64,000 bases of DNA from Cyclobacteriaceae bacterium (GCA_028285685.1 JANQOR010000006.1:53437-117436); one strand, 5' to 3'; shown: positions 25,287-34,957, numbered from the stretch's first letter. Made by a program: numbers and translations. Notes: a model not told the origin generated them from the letters alone.

Positions 25287-26843
25287 CTATTTTACAACCC
25301 CAAATACCTCATTTTTAGCCTCACTTCTAAGAATGACAAAATATCGTCCCCGTCTAAGTTGCTCCGTGTTCCAGGAGATTGTGTTGGTTTCAGCAAGTGG
25401 TGTCCCCTTGTAGATGTCCTGAATTTTTCGACCATTCAGATCAATCAGTTCAATTGAGACAGTGGAATTCTGACTCTTAAATCTAATGGTCGCCAGGCCA
25501 TTTAGGGGATTTGGATAAACAAACAGGTTTCGAGCTGAAACTTCTCTTCCCAAGGGCAAAATAGAACTCTCACCAATGATCTCAACTGTTTCAAAGTTCT
25601 TAAAAAGCGCGTTCGACCTTTCAGTATCATTCAACCCAAACCATTGCTCAAGTACAGAGCCGTACAGTTGGCGAAAATCGTACTCCCAGTCCAGGTTATC
25701 ATCGTAGGTCATGTGATTGTCGATGACCGGATTTTTTCCTACCACCCCTCCTTTTACAGCGTTTCCAAAAAAGAACATGGGCGCAGCGGCACCGTGATCT
25801 GTTCCAAGACTTGCATTGGAAATAATGCGCCTTCCAAATTCTGAGAAAGTCATACCCAGTACCTTATCTTCAATCCCATGGAATTCCATATCTCTCATAA
25901 AGGCATGAATCGCATCGTTCAAAAGCGTGAGAAGATCAGCATGTTCTCCTCTTGCGTGATTATTTGCCTCAACCTGAGAATCGTGCGTGTCAAAACCACC
26001 AAGTCTTACCATGTAAAGCGGCGTTCCACTACCGCCTGCAATCAATTTGGATACAACCCTGAGCTGATCTGCCAGATAGTTATTCGACGGATAGTTCACG
26101 TGATTGTTCACTTTTTGAGCTACCTCCACTACACGTTCTCCAAAAAGCTGAGATTGTTTTGCAATAAGTCGAATGTACCTAAGCTGGTCCCCAGCCTGAG
26201 TCGATGGAGCGGGTTGTTCCTCATTATCTACCAACTGGTAGAAGGAATTAACACTATTTAGTGTCATGCTCATCGACGCAGCAACCCCTTGAAACAGAAG
26301 TGAGGTTCCAAACCCGATCTCAACTGATAGAGGATCCTTCATATCATCATTCGGATATGCATCGGGGAAACCCGGAAACTCTTCCTCAAGATGTCTTCCT
26401 GCCCAACCCGAACTGATCACCTGGTGGGAGTCGGATGCACTCATCCAGATGTCTGTCGAGCGAAAATGAGAGTAGTTTTGCTCCGGATAGCCGACGTTTT
26501 GAACAACCTGAAGCTTCCCTTCATCGAAAAGGTCCCTCAAGTCAGAAAGCGCCGGATGAAAGGCAACCTCGGACTGTTGAAGTGACAGCAATTCGTCCTC
26601 CTCAAGAAAGACATGGGGTCGGACATTGTTTAACTCAGATAGATGGTTCAGTGGAATCACTGTGTTCAGGCCATCATTTCCTCCCTCCAAGAAGATCATC
26701 ACCAACACTTTATCTGATTCGGCAGCCCGTCGAAGTAGAGTGGCCATTGAGTTCCCCTTTGGAAAGGAGAATCCCATTGAACCAAGAACACCAGGAACGG
26801 CCATTGCATGAGCAGTATGTCTTAAAAATGTTCTTCTCTTCAT
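25287..26843 (-). CDS. DUF1501 protein with Tat signal and T9SS sorting tail
   Basis: A 518-residue protein. The N-terminus KRRTFLRH is a twin-arginine motif followed by a hydrophobic stretch (AMAVPGVLGSMGF). The DUF1501 (sulfatase-like) core has VLVMIFLEGGNDGLNTVIPL, DIWMSASDSHQVISSGWAGR, LGGFDTHDSQVEANNHARGEH and MTFSEFGRRI..DHGAAAPMFF. Asp, His and Glu residues in these blocks resemble the metal site of the alkaline phosphatase superfamily. The C-terminal ~80 residues (FVYPNPLNGLATIRF) are a type IX sorting domain. So the protein seems to fold in the cytoplasm, cross by Tat, then leave by T9SS. It starts one base after the DUF1800 stop: a tight operon. Confidence 0.88.
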   Translation of the reverse strand: MKRRTFLRHTAHAMAVPGVLGSMGFSFPKGNSMATLLRRAAESDKVLVMIFLEGGNDGLNTVIPLNHLSELNNVRPHVFLEEDELLSLQQSEVAFHPALSDLRDLFDEGKLQVVQNVGYPEQNYSHFRSTDIWMSASDSHQVISSGWAGRHLEEEFPGFPDAYPNDDMKDPLSVEIGFGTSLLFQGVAASMSMTLNSVNSFYQLVDNEEQPAPSTQAGDQLRYIRLIAKQSQLFGERVVEVAQKVNNHVNYPSNNYLADQLRVVSKLIAGGSGTPLYMVRLGGFDTHDSQVEANNHARGEHADLLTLLNDAIHAFMRDMEFHGIEDKVLGMTFSEFGRRIISNASLGTDHGAAAPMFFFGNAVKGGVVGKNPVIDNHMTYDDNLDWEYDFRQLYGSVLEQWFGLNDTERSNALFKNFETVEIIGESSILPLGREVSARNLFVYPNPLNGLATIRFKSQNSTVSIELIDLNGRKIQDIYKGTPLAETNTISWNTEQLRRGRYFVILRSEAKNEVFGVVK

Positions 26844-26844
26844 T

Positions 26845-28578
26845 TCACATTAGTTGAAACTCCCCTAGTTGAAGAAACGGTTGGAAAAATTGAACCAGCC
26901 GGTTTTCAACAATACCTCGATTCTCTTCATTTGACTTATTTAGTTGGTACAATGCCCAGGCATCCGTCCAATAAAAATCATCTGACTGGCCAGAAAGCAG
27001 GATACTTTTAAAACCTGTTTTGACCTCTTCCGAAAGCTGGATCCCATGAAATAGAAGCGAGCACTCATCAATCAAATCATTTGGGTTACCGGGATTGTTC
27101 AATGTTTCGATAAATGCCAAAAGATCCGCATTGATCTGCAAATCTTGATGCACCCAATGCCCCCAGGTTGGAAAGATCAGCGAATCTTGTCTAACTGCTC
27201 TCTTGGTAACGGTATCAGTATTGATCCAGAATTTATCATAGGTTGGCTCCTGATAGTAGGCTTGCCATCCCGCCACTGATGGTGGGTCTCCAAATTCCAT
27301 ACCCAGTTCAGTCATTGACCAAATCAAGGAAACATTCTTGAGCAATGAATCATGTATATCTAAGTCTGAAGTATCTATCTCCAATGTTCTCCACAATCCA
27401 AGCAGATGATCTGCCGGATTCTTAATGACCGCACCAATATTTGCAGCATCGTAAAAATGCTCACTTTTAAATAGCGCTCTTAAGACCGGTAAAATTTCAT
27501 AGTCGTTAGCTCGAAAAATTTCGGCCATGGGCGCAATGACATTTGCTTCAGTGGCCTCATCAATTTTATGATACACGAAAAAATTGTACAACCTCCTGCT
27601 CAAATAGAGTGCAGTCTCATTGTTCTCAAAAATCATGTCAAGCAACTCATCTGTCTCCTCCATTCCTGCACTTCCACCTCTTCCAGTTATCACCCTGTTT
27701 CCATAAAATGACGAGAACTGCTTATTACTGGTATCGTGCCAAGGGTCGTAAAAAACTGAATTCAATTCTCCATGCGATTCGAAATTTTCGGCACTAATGA
27801 CCCAACCCGTCAGCACTTTGGCAGCCTCCTGAACATCACCTTCTGTAAACCCAGCATTTGGGCCTTTTCCAATACAAAATAACTCTTGTAATTCTCTCGC
27901 ATAGTTTTCGTCCGGGGCTTCTTTGTTGTTGAATGTTCCGTTCAAGAAAAAAAGCATCGCAGGATCGAGTGTTAGCTTCTTGATCAATTCCTTGAAGTTT
28001 CCAAAGGCATTGTCGTACAGCATCTTGTAGTACTTGTAGGAAGCTTTAGCCACAAACACCTCAAAAAATTGAGTAACAAGTAGGTTATGCCAAAACAGCG
28101 TCATTTTCTGCTGAATGGTAGTCTCTTGTTTCAGTATATTGTCCACCATCCATCCCTTGAGCGACTGTATCCGCGGACCTTCTATCTCGCCATTGTACGG
28201 CGCCTCCACCCATGTGTTCCCGGAGGTGACATCGGGATCAAAAATTCCAGAATCAGGAATTTCGTAGTTATTGATCGGTGGACCAGGGAAAACGGAAGGG
28301 ACCACAATCTCATCAACAGCTTGATTCATGGTAAGTCCACTGAAATAATCCAGCTCGCTTTTTCGTACACCGAAGAGTGTTCTTTTGATCAAATGAGCAG
28401 CTTGTGTCTCAGACCACTCCCCGGAGTATGGTGATAAATCCGTATCCAGTGCTGTTCGTGACCGAGGTGAAAAGTCTTGCGAAATGGGCTCAAAAACGAC
28501 GGGATCAACCTTTCTGTACTTTGCAACGGTCTCCCTTGAGATCTTTCGACGTGGGTCACTGTTTCCCGAGCGGCTCAT
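26845..28578 (-). CDS. DUF1800 protein, partner of DUF1501
   Basis: A 577-residue protein. The family core is clear: WSETQAAHLIKRTLFGVRKS, then MVDNILKQETTIQQKMTLFW, FNNKEAPDENYARELQELF, GFTEGDVQEAAKVLTGWVI and FFVYHKIDEAT. DUF1800 genes are nearly always next to DUF1501 genes, and a joint role in handling an extracellular or cell-surface substrate has been suggested but not proved. No signal peptide is visible: the N-terminus is polar for about 60 residues. It may therefore leave the cytoplasm together with the Tat-dependent DUF1501 partner. First gene of the pair, divergent from the putative nucleotidyltransferase. Confidence 0.85.
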   Translation of the reverse strand: MSRSGNSDPRRKISRETVAKYRKVDPVVFEPISQDFSPRSRTALDTDLSPYSGEWSETQAAHLIKRTLFGVRKSELDYFSGLTMNQAVDEIVVPSVFPGPPINNYEIPDSGIFDPDVTSGNTWVEAPYNGEIEGPRIQSLKGWMVDNILKQETTIQQKMTLFWHNLLVTQFFEVFVAKASYKYYKMLYDNAFGNFKELIKKLTLDPAMLFFLNGTFNNKEAPDENYARELQELFCIGKGPNAGFTEGDVQEAAKVLTGWVISAENFESHGELNSVFYDPWHDTSNKQFSSFYGNRVITGRGGSAGMEETDELLDMIFENNETALYLSRRLYNFFVYHKIDEATEANVIAPMAEIFRANDYEILPVLRALFKSEHFYDAANIGAVIKNPADHLLGLWRTLEIDTSDLDIHDSLLKNVSLIWSMTELGMEFGDPPSVAGWQAYYQEPTYDKFWINTDTVTKRAVRQDSLIFPTWGHWVHQDLQINADLLAFIETLNNPGNPNDLIDECSLLFHGIQLSEEVKTGFKSILLSGQSDDFYWTDAWALYQLNKSNEENRGIVENRLVQFFQPFLQLGEFQLM

Positions 28579-28725
28579 ATTACGAGTGATAACTTATAAA
28601 GATACAATTTTAACTGCGAATAATACATTGTACCTATATAGTATACACACGACACGCAACAACCCCTATGTAATCTTAGTAAAATCCAATTTATATGACT
28701 GAAATTGATTATTTTTCCAGCCCAT

Positions 28726-29730
28726 ATGGAGCAAGATTACAACCTACTCATCGAAAATCTAAAGGGAAGAAGATATGATGAAGCGCTCAGGGAACCCGTT
28801 TTGTCTGATGGGTTTGAAAATTCCAGCCTTCCTGATAGCGTAAAATATGTATTGGAGTCCATGCAGGAGATTGATGTCTCCTACGCATACAAAGTCTACA
28901 ATAATTCCAGAAGAATTCATGAAATTATCAATAGAGCGCTGACCCAAAGGAATATTTCGGTAGACTACAGATACCAGGGAGCGCTTAAAACCTTTACAAA
29001 CATTTTATTGTATGGAGATGTCGAGATCATAGTATTAAAAAAGGACCCTTCGCCTAAACCACACCTTGATGTAAAGGACCTTGGGCAAACATTGATGGAT
29101 GTGCTCTCCGAAGATCATAATTTCAAATCTATCGATTTCAGTGATAAGACCAGGATACGAATTATAGCACAAAAACCAACCTGCGAAATCGATATTTTGC
29201 CTTCACACTGGGTGGACACTCCGGATTTTCATAAGACAAAGAATGAAATTTACAGGGGTATCGTGGAATACGATTTCGTAAACACGAAGGTGAAAAAGTA
29301 CTTGCCTTTTTTAAACATAGCTCGATTCAATGCCAGGAACGAACATACTGACGGCAGCTTGAAATCATTGAGTAGGCTTCTTGGCACGTTGAAGAAGGAC
29401 GCTGAGGACGCTATCGATCTAAGAGATTCAGAAATAAATTCGCTGTTGTTTGCGATACCTGAAGAAGATCTAAAAGTGGGCCGCGAACATTGGTTAGGTC
29501 TTCTGCCTTTGGTTGAGGATCACGTGAACAAACTTATCGTCGATGACGAGTTCTATGCATCATTAATGTCTCCATCTAAAATGGAGAAGGTTTTTGCAAG
29601 TCAACCACAGAAGCGAGAATCATTAAGAAAAATACACGAATCGCTTCAAACCCTGATCAAGGATCTGAAACGGGATCTAGCCAGCATCGGCAAATCGCTT
29701 GAAGATCAAATCGAATATTCCGGCTTATAA
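28726..29730 (+). CDS. Putative orphan nucleotidyltransferase (Pol-beta fold, OAS/CD-NTase-like)
   Basis: A 334-residue cytoplasmic protein. The best start is ATG 28726; a TTG 21 bases upstream is less likely. G85-A-L-K-T-F-T91 then six residues then D98-V-E100 matches the spacing of the NTase signature hGSxxxxTx6DhD of OAS/CD-NTase enzymes, with Ser replaced by Ala and the second Asp by Glu. A third acidic residue is in CEIDILP (D156), as in the 'vDvvP' strand. A following block FNARNEHTDGSLKSLSRLLG resembles the helical P-hN..n...g.lK..RllK region of that family. The C-terminal ~40 residues form a basic coiled coil. Neighbours give no effector, so a CBASS role is not supported. Its stop overlaps the convergent cvfB by six bases. 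Confidence 0.55.
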   Translation: MEQDYNLLIENLKGRRYDEALREPVLSDGFENSSLPDSVKYVLESMQEIDVSYAYKVYNNSRRIHEIINRALTQRNISVDYRYQGALKTFTNILLYGDVEIIVLKKDPSPKPHLDVKDLGQTLMDVLSEDHNFKSIDFSDKTRIRIIAQKPTCEIDILPSHWVDTPDFHKTKNEIYRGIVEYDFVNTKVKKYLPFLNIARFNARNEHTDGSLKSLSRLLGTLKKDAEDAIDLRDSEINSLLFAIPEEDLKVGREHWLGLLPLVEDHVNKLIVDDEFYASLMSPSKMEKVFASQPQKRESLRKIHESLQTLIKDLKRDLASIGKSLEDQIEYSGL

Positions 29731-30552
29731 TTTTTTTATTCCATCATCCACCAGTTTCACCAGCCTTTTTTTATATAAAATACCTAGCGACCTCTTAAAT
29801 GTCTTTTTACTCATCTGCAAATGAAACTGGATCTCTTCAGGTGAGCTCTTGTCTGTCAGTGCCAGGAATCCCTTGTTAGATTCCAACGCTTGATAAATCG
29901 AAGCAGCTCCAGCTTCAAGATGTTCAAGTCCGACCTTTTGCAGGCTTACGTCAATTTTTTTATCAGGTCGGATATTTTTGATATATCCCTTAGTGCGATC
30001 GCCAGGGAGCAGGTCCGTAAAGATTTCATTCGAAAAAACGAGTCCCTTGTACCTATTATTAATTACAACGTTTATCCCCAACTCGGTGTCTCCGGCAATT
30101 AACAAGTTGACCTCCTCACCTACCTTCAAATCAATTTCTGCACTTTCAAATCGAGATTGGACTTTTTGGGTGGCCACCAAACGTTTCGTCTTGCTATCCA
30201 GGTAGAGATAGACAAGGTAGGATGACCCTTTTTGCATCTTTCCAATTTGCTCCCTGAACGGAACCATCAAGTCCTTTTCGATACCCCAGTCCAGGAAAGC
30301 TCCGAATTTATTCACATCCTTTACCCTTAAGTATCCGAATTGATTGATCTCTATATGCGGTTTTAATGTTGTAGCGATCATCCTGTCCTCGCTATCTCTG
30401 TAAACAAAAACCTCAAGCTCAGCACCGACTTTTATGTTTGGTGGCACATACTTCGTGGGTAACAGGACATCATTCCCCTCTCGGTCTTCCAGGTATGCAC
30501 CTTGTGGTGTAAATCGCGCGATTTTCAAACGATTCAGTGCGCCGATGTTCAT
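29725..30552 (-). CDS. cvfB: CvfB-like S1 RNA-binding protein
   Basis: A 275-residue cytoplasmic protein. It has the CvfB layout: an N-terminal S1-like module (LKIARFTPQGAYLEDREGND), a second S1 domain (FGYLRVKDVNKFGAFLDWGI, EKDLMVPFREQIGKM), a third (LIAGDTELGINVVINNRYKG), then a C-terminal winged helix (IQFHLQMSKKTFKRSLGILY). In Staphylococcus and Streptococcus, CvfB binds RNA and affects virulence and translation. The role in Bacteroidota is unknown. The gene overlaps the stop of the upstream M3 peptidase gene by four bases (ATGA), so it is co-translated with it. Confidence 0.85.
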   Translation of the reverse strand: MNIGALNRLKIARFTPQGAYLEDREGNDVLLPTKYVPPNIKVGAELEVFVYRDSEDRMIATTLKPHIEINQFGYLRVKDVNKFGAFLDWGIEKDLMVPFREQIGKMQKGSSYLVYLYLDSKTKRLVATQKVQSRFESAEIDLKVGEEVNLLIAGDTELGINVVINNRYKGLVFSNEIFTDLLPGDRTKGYIKNIRPDKKIDVSLQKVGLEHLEAGAASIYQALESNKGFLALTDKSSPEEIQFHLQMSKKTFKRSLGILYKKRLVKLVDDGIKKL

Positions 30553-32594
30553 CCGATCAGTCCCGCTCTTTTCAAGAGGGCATCCACAGATGGCTCCTTT
30601 CCTCTGAATTTCTTATAAAGTTCCATTGGGTGTTCCGTACCCCCTTTGCTCAAGACATTTTCTCGAAAAGAGACAGCGGTACTTTTATCAAACACTCCAT
30701 TTTCCTTGAACAGTGAAAACGCATCTGCGTCCAATACTTCTGCCCATTTATAACTATAGTACCCTGCTGCATATCCTCCGGCAAAGATGTGACTGAATTG
30801 GACACTCATATTGGTACCCGACACTTCTTGAAAAAGCTCAGTAGGTGCAAATGCCTTTTTTTCAAAATCAGAAACATCCGAAATCATTCGAGCTTCCTCA
30901 TGTGACATGCTATGCCATGCCATATCCAACAGTCCAAAACTGATTTGACGCAATGTTGCGTACGCTTCATGATACGTTGAAGATCTTCGAATGCGCTCAA
31001 CCAACTGATCCGGAATTAACTCACCAGTCTCAAAGTGATGGGCAAAAAGGTCCAGGCATTCTTTCTCATAGCACCAATTTTCCATGATCTGGGAAGGGAG
31101 CTCCACAAAATCCCAGTATACATTGGTGCCAGCAAGGCTTTCGTATGTCGTGTTTGCTAGCATCCCATGCAATGCATGACCAAATTCATGAAACAATGTT
31201 TTTACCTCGTCAAATTTCAGAAGCGAAGGAGAATTTTCGGACGACGGTGTGAAGTTGCAAACAATACTTACCTGAGGCAAAATTCGTTTTCCATCCACTT
31301 TTTTCTCGCCTCGAAATGAGGTCATCCAAGCGCCTCCGCGTTTGCCCGGTCGAGGGAAGAAGTCTGCTAAGAAAACAGCAACTGCTTCACCGTTGCTATC
31401 AACAACTTCGTATGTTCTTACGTCATCGTGATACTTTGGCAATTTCTCATTCTCCGAAAAGCGCACATCAAACAGTTTTTCCGCGGTTTTAAAAACTCCA
31501 TCAATTACATTTTCAAGCTTGAAATAGGGCTTAACCAATTCATCATCTAATTCGTATTTTTCCTTTCTAAGCTTTTCCGAATAGTAAGCCCAGTCCCATC
31601 GTTGAAGATCATGATCTGCACCAAGCGAGCTCATGTATTCTTTGATCTCTTCCACCTCCTCTTTTGCTCTAGGAAGGCTTTTATCCAGAAGATCCTGTAA
31701 AAAATTCATCACTTTCTCCGGGCTCTCAGCCATCCGTTGTTCCAGGATATAGTGAGCAAAAGTTGGATATCCAAGTAGTTGAGCAAGTTCGGCTTTTAGA
31801 GCAATTACTTTTTTTATGATCTCCTGATTATCTGAACTATTTCCTTTGAAACACTTTGACATGAAGGCCATATACATCTGTTCCCTTAGCGCTCTATTGT
31901 CAGCGTACTCCATAAATGGAATATAGCTGGGAGCCTGCAAGGTAAAAATCCACTTCCCTGAATGGCCCTTTTCTTTGGCCAGTTGCGAAGCACGTCCGAC
32001 AACATCCTGAGGAATCCCGGAGAGATCGCTATCGTTCTCTATGATCAATTCAAAAGAATTGGTCTCTGCCAACACATTTTCTGAAAACTTCAAGGACAGT
32101 TTGGATAACTCAATGCTGATCCTTTTGAAACGTTCTTTTTCTTCACCCTCAAGTTCAACACCCCTTCGAACAAAATCCAGGTACGTATTGTGAAGTAGTT
32201 TCTTTTGCTCCTCATCCAGTTGCATCTCCTCTATCAGGTCATATATGACTTTCACTTTTTTGAAAAGATCTACGTTCTGCTTTACCTCGCTCTCAAAGGC
32301 CGTCAACTTAGGTGACAATTCCTGCGTTATTTTTTGAATCTCATCGTTGGTTTCGGCTGAATTAAGGTTGAACAAGACGGACGCGTTCCTCGAGAGTACT
32401 TCGCCAGATCGTTCAAGGGCTTCAATCACATTTTCAAAAGTAGGATCTTCCTCATTTGCCACAATCTGCTGAATCTCTTCCTTCGCCTGAACGAGCGCAT
32501 GGTCAATGGCTTCCACATAATGTTCCTCTTTTATTTCTGAAAATGGAGGAAGTTCGAATGGGGTTTGAAATGGGGATAAGAGAGGGTTTGACAT
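30549..32594 (-). CDS. M3-family metallopeptidase (oligopeptidase A/Dcp-like)
   Basis: A 681-residue zinc peptidase, the usual length of the Dcp/oligopeptidase A group. The zinc site HEFGHALH lies at H469-E470-H473, with the third ligand Glu in the following helix (NVYWDFVELPSQIMENW). The conserved C-terminal block FSHIFAGGYAAGYYSYKWAE is present. No signal peptide is seen, so it acts in the cytoplasm, degrading short peptides such as cleaved signal peptides. It heads the M3-cvfB operon and is divergent from the MscS gene with only 69 bases between starts. Confidence 0.93.
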   Translation of the reverse strand: MSNPLLSPFQTPFELPPFSEIKEEHYVEAIDHALVQAKEEIQQIVANEEDPTFENVIEALERSGEVLSRNASVLFNLNSAETNDEIQKITQELSPKLTAFESEVKQNVDLFKKVKVIYDLIEEMQLDEEQKKLLHNTYLDFVRRGVELEGEEKERFKRISIELSKLSLKFSENVLAETNSFELIIENDSDLSGIPQDVVGRASQLAKEKGHSGKWIFTLQAPSYIPFMEYADNRALREQMYMAFMSKCFKGNSSDNQEIIKKVIALKAELAQLLGYPTFAHYILEQRMAESPEKVMNFLQDLLDKSLPRAKEEVEEIKEYMSSLGADHDLQRWDWAYYSEKLRKEKYELDDELVKPYFKLENVIDGVFKTAEKLFDVRFSENEKLPKYHDDVRTYEVVDSNGEAVAVFLADFFPRPGKRGGAWMTSFRGEKKVDGKRILPQVSIVCNFTPSSENSPSLLKFDEVKTLFHEFGHALHGMLANTTYESLAGTNVYWDFVELPSQIMENWCYEKECLDLFAHHFETGELIPDQLVERIRRSSTYHEAYATLRQISFGLLDMAWHSMSHEEARMISDVSDFEKKAFAPTELFQEVSGTNMSVQFSHIFAGGYAAGYYSYKWAEVLDADAFSLFKENGVFDKSTAVSFRENVLSKGGTEHPMELYKKFRGKEPSVDALLKRAGLIG

Positions 32595-32663
32595 GCTTTA
32601 TTATCTTGTAAGGCTGCAAAGGTAAGCTGACTCATTTTACATTTGTGAAAGAATTAAAAACTC

Positions 32664-34262
32664 ATGCGATTTGTTTTTGGTGCTCTAATTTTTATTTCCT
32701 TAAGCTCCTTAGGTCAAAGTGGTTTTGTAGATCTCACTTCCCCACACAACACGGTCCGAACGCATCTTGAAAACCTGCAGCCTGAGTCATTCAATGATTC
32801 TCTTGCAGCACAGGCATTTAATCCAAAAGAAAGAACCTTGGAGGAAGCCAAGGAATCGGCGTTGAAGCTCAAGCGAGCATTGGATGGAAAGGGCATTTAT
32901 ATCTACATGGATGAAGTGTCGAAATCTGAAAACTACTATGATTCAACCGGCAGAAGACACAAGTTCATATTACTGCAGGCTTATCCCCGGATTTTTCTGC
33001 TGAAGAACGAAAATGGCAACTGGTACTATTCTGATTCCAGTATTGATGCGATTGATGCTCTTTACAAGGATACATTTCGATTTGGCACTGGAAGCTTAAT
33101 GAACTTACTACCCAAACTTGGCACGCAAAAGATCCTGGGACTATACATGTACCAGTATATAGCGATTCTGATTTTGGCTTTTATCAGTGCGCTGGTTTAC
33201 AAGTTATTTTCCTTAATCACCGAACGGGTCATTCGAAAATTGCTGTATACATCAGGCTACAAAGGAGAAACTTCCAAGAAGTACTTGTGGCTCCTTGCAC
33301 GTCCAGCCAGCGTTTTTTTTATCGTATTGCTGTTGATTCTGTTTACACCAGCCTTGCAACTCCCAGCTGAATATGCACAGTATATTATTACAGGCCTAAG
33401 GGTCACGCTGCCTCTTTTTGGCACAATCATTCTCTATCGAATGGTAAATGTGATAGCGGTCTACCTGAATCGAATAGCTCACAAAACAGATAGCACCCTC
33501 GATGATCAATTAGTTCCTCTGCTTAGAAAAGCGCTAAAAACGTTCGTAGTGATCATTGGGACGCTGTTCATACTAGATAACCTGGAAGTACCTATACTTC
33601 CTTTGTTGACAGGTTTGTCTATCGGCGGTTTGGCATTTGCTTTGGCTGCTCAGGATACGATCAAGAACTTTTTCGGCTCTATCATGATCTTCATCGACAA
33701 GCCCTTTCAGGTTGGTGACTGGGTGACTACAGGTGATATTGATGGAACAGTGGAAGAAGTAGGATTTCGATCATCCAGGATCAGGACTTTTCGCAATTCC
33801 CTTGTTTATGTGCCCAACGGGAAATTAGCAGACAGCACCATCGACAACCATGGACTAAGGAAGTATCGACGCTTTTACACGCAGATAGCCATCAACTACG
33901 ATACACCTCCTGAACTGATCAAGGTTTTTGTTAGTGGCCTGAGGAAAATTGTCCAAGAACACCCAAATACCAGGAAGGACAATTACCACATCTATTTTAA
34001 TGATATGGCTGCTTCTTCCCTGAACATTATGTTTTACATTTTTTTCGAGGTGCCCTCATGGGCGAAGGAGCTGGAAGCCAGGCACGAAGTACTGTTGGAA
34101 ATCATGAACCTTGCCAAAGAGCTGGGAATAAATTTCGCATTCCCTACACAAACCTTGCACGTTGAGAATCTTCCGGGCCAATTGCCGCTATCTCCTACTT
34201 ATATTTCAGCTAACGAGGCAGAAGCTAAACTTTCGTCTTTCTTTGAAAAAAAAGTTGATTAA
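32664..34262 (+). CDS. MscS-family mechanosensitive channel with N-terminal exported domain
   Basis: A 532-residue channel. The signal peptide (1-17, SLSSLGQ) leads to a periplasmic domain of about 130 residues (ALDGKGIYIYMDEVSKSENY), then four to five TM helices (about 168-345). The pore helix is LLTGLSIGGLAFALAAQDTIKNFFGSI, with the Gly/Ala packing pattern of MscS TM3. The beta domain follows (KPFQVGDWVTTGDIDGTVEEVGFRSSRIRT and PNGKLADSTIDN), then the alpha/beta C-terminal cage. It belongs with the larger MscM/YnaI-type members and would release solutes on osmotic downshock. Its stop overlaps the convergent next gene by four bases. Confidence 0.92.
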   Translation: MRFVFGALIFISLSSLGQSGFVDLTSPHNTVRTHLENLQPESFNDSLAAQAFNPKERTLEEAKESALKLKRALDGKGIYIYMDEVSKSENYYDSTGRRHKFILLQAYPRIFLLKNENGNWYYSDSSIDAIDALYKDTFRFGTGSLMNLLPKLGTQKILGLYMYQYIAILILAFISALVYKLFSLITERVIRKLLYTSGYKGETSKKYLWLLARPASVFFIVLLLILFTPALQLPAEYAQYIITGLRVTLPLFGTIILYRMVNVIAVYLNRIAHKTDSTLDDQLVPLLRKALKTFVVIIGTLFILDNLEVPILPLLTGLSIGGLAFALAAQDTIKNFFGSIMIFIDKPFQVGDWVTTGDIDGTVEEVGFRSSRIRTFRNSLVYVPNGKLADSTIDNHGLRKYRRFYTQIAINYDTPPELIKVFVSGLRKIVQEHPNTRKDNYHIYFNDMAASSLNIMFYIFFEVPSWAKELEARHEVLLEIMNLAKELGINFAFPTQTLHVENLPGQLPLSPTYISANEAEAKLSSFFEKKVD

Positions 34263-34735
34263 GGCGCACCTGTTTCTGTCAGGTGATGAGCTTTTACCCA
34301 ATCAAAAACATTGAATTCTAGTAGCTGGGTTTCTGTCTCGTCGTTGAATATCTCTTCAATAACTACAAAATGACGGTGTCTGTCCAGACCTTTGTATCCG
34401 AGGAGAAAGTATTCCCATTCGTTCCCATCCCACATAAATTTTAAGAAGTGAACAGAGACAATGTCTTTTCCTTCCCCATACTCGCTGATTAAATAATCTC
34501 TTTGTTCCTCGTCTGAGACCAAAACAGCAGTCATTTCCCATAGTTCGTCTCTTTTGGAACAATAGGCATGCAATTCGATATCACCCTCGACTTTGGATTC
34601 ATCCTTTTGCTGCTTCATTTTGAAGTGATCAAAAGAGTGAACCTGGGGAGCACTGACATAATAGCCAGTATAGGATTGGCTGAAAGCAAACAGAGCGGCA
34701 ATGCTTAGTGTGATCGTGGCGGTAACCTTTTTCAT
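34259..34735 (-). CDS. Small exported protein of unknown function
   Basis: A 158-residue protein with a clear signal peptide (1-19, ALFAFSQ). The mature part alternates strands and polar turns (KVEGDIELHAYCSKRDELWE, FLKFMWDGNEWEYFLLGYKG) and ends in an acidic helix (EETETQLLEFNVFDW). One Cys is present. I do not recognise the family. It is alone on its strand: convergent with the MscS gene (four-base overlap) and divergent from the PLP enzyme gene, with 222 bases upstream. Confidence 0.6.
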   Translation of the reverse strand: MKKVTATITLSIAALFAFSQSYTGYYVSAPQVHSFDHFKMKQQKDESKVEGDIELHAYCSKRDELWEMTAVLVSDEEQRDYLISEYGEGKDIVSVHFLKFMWDGNEWEYFLLGYKGLDRHRHFVVIEEIFNDETETQLLEFNVFDWVKAHHLTETGAP

Positions 34736-34957
34736 AACGTGTATTCCTTAAGTCCAATTTTTGTTAGAATACAGCTAGTTGATGAGACAATACTATCAAA
34801 ATAATGCCATCAGTTATGGGCAAAATCGATAAGTGGGACTTAAACCGTCGATAAAGTGGAAAATTTGGCCTATAAACCAAATTACTTATATCTATTTCAG
34901 CTAACAGGAACTTAATTCTTATTTTCGCCCTTTATCAACCTAAAAAGACTCAAAAAG

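Noticed and set aside
28705-28728. TTG start for the nucleotidyltransferase-like gene
   Set aside because: The ATG at 28726 gives a normal N-terminus; the eight extra residues are not helix or signal-like.
26845-32594. CBASS or other defence island around the nucleotidyltransferase-like gene
   Set aside because: Neighbours are DUF1800, DUF1501, CvfB and an M3 peptidase. No effector, ubiquitin-like system, nuclease or phage gene is present, and the flanking genes point away or converge.
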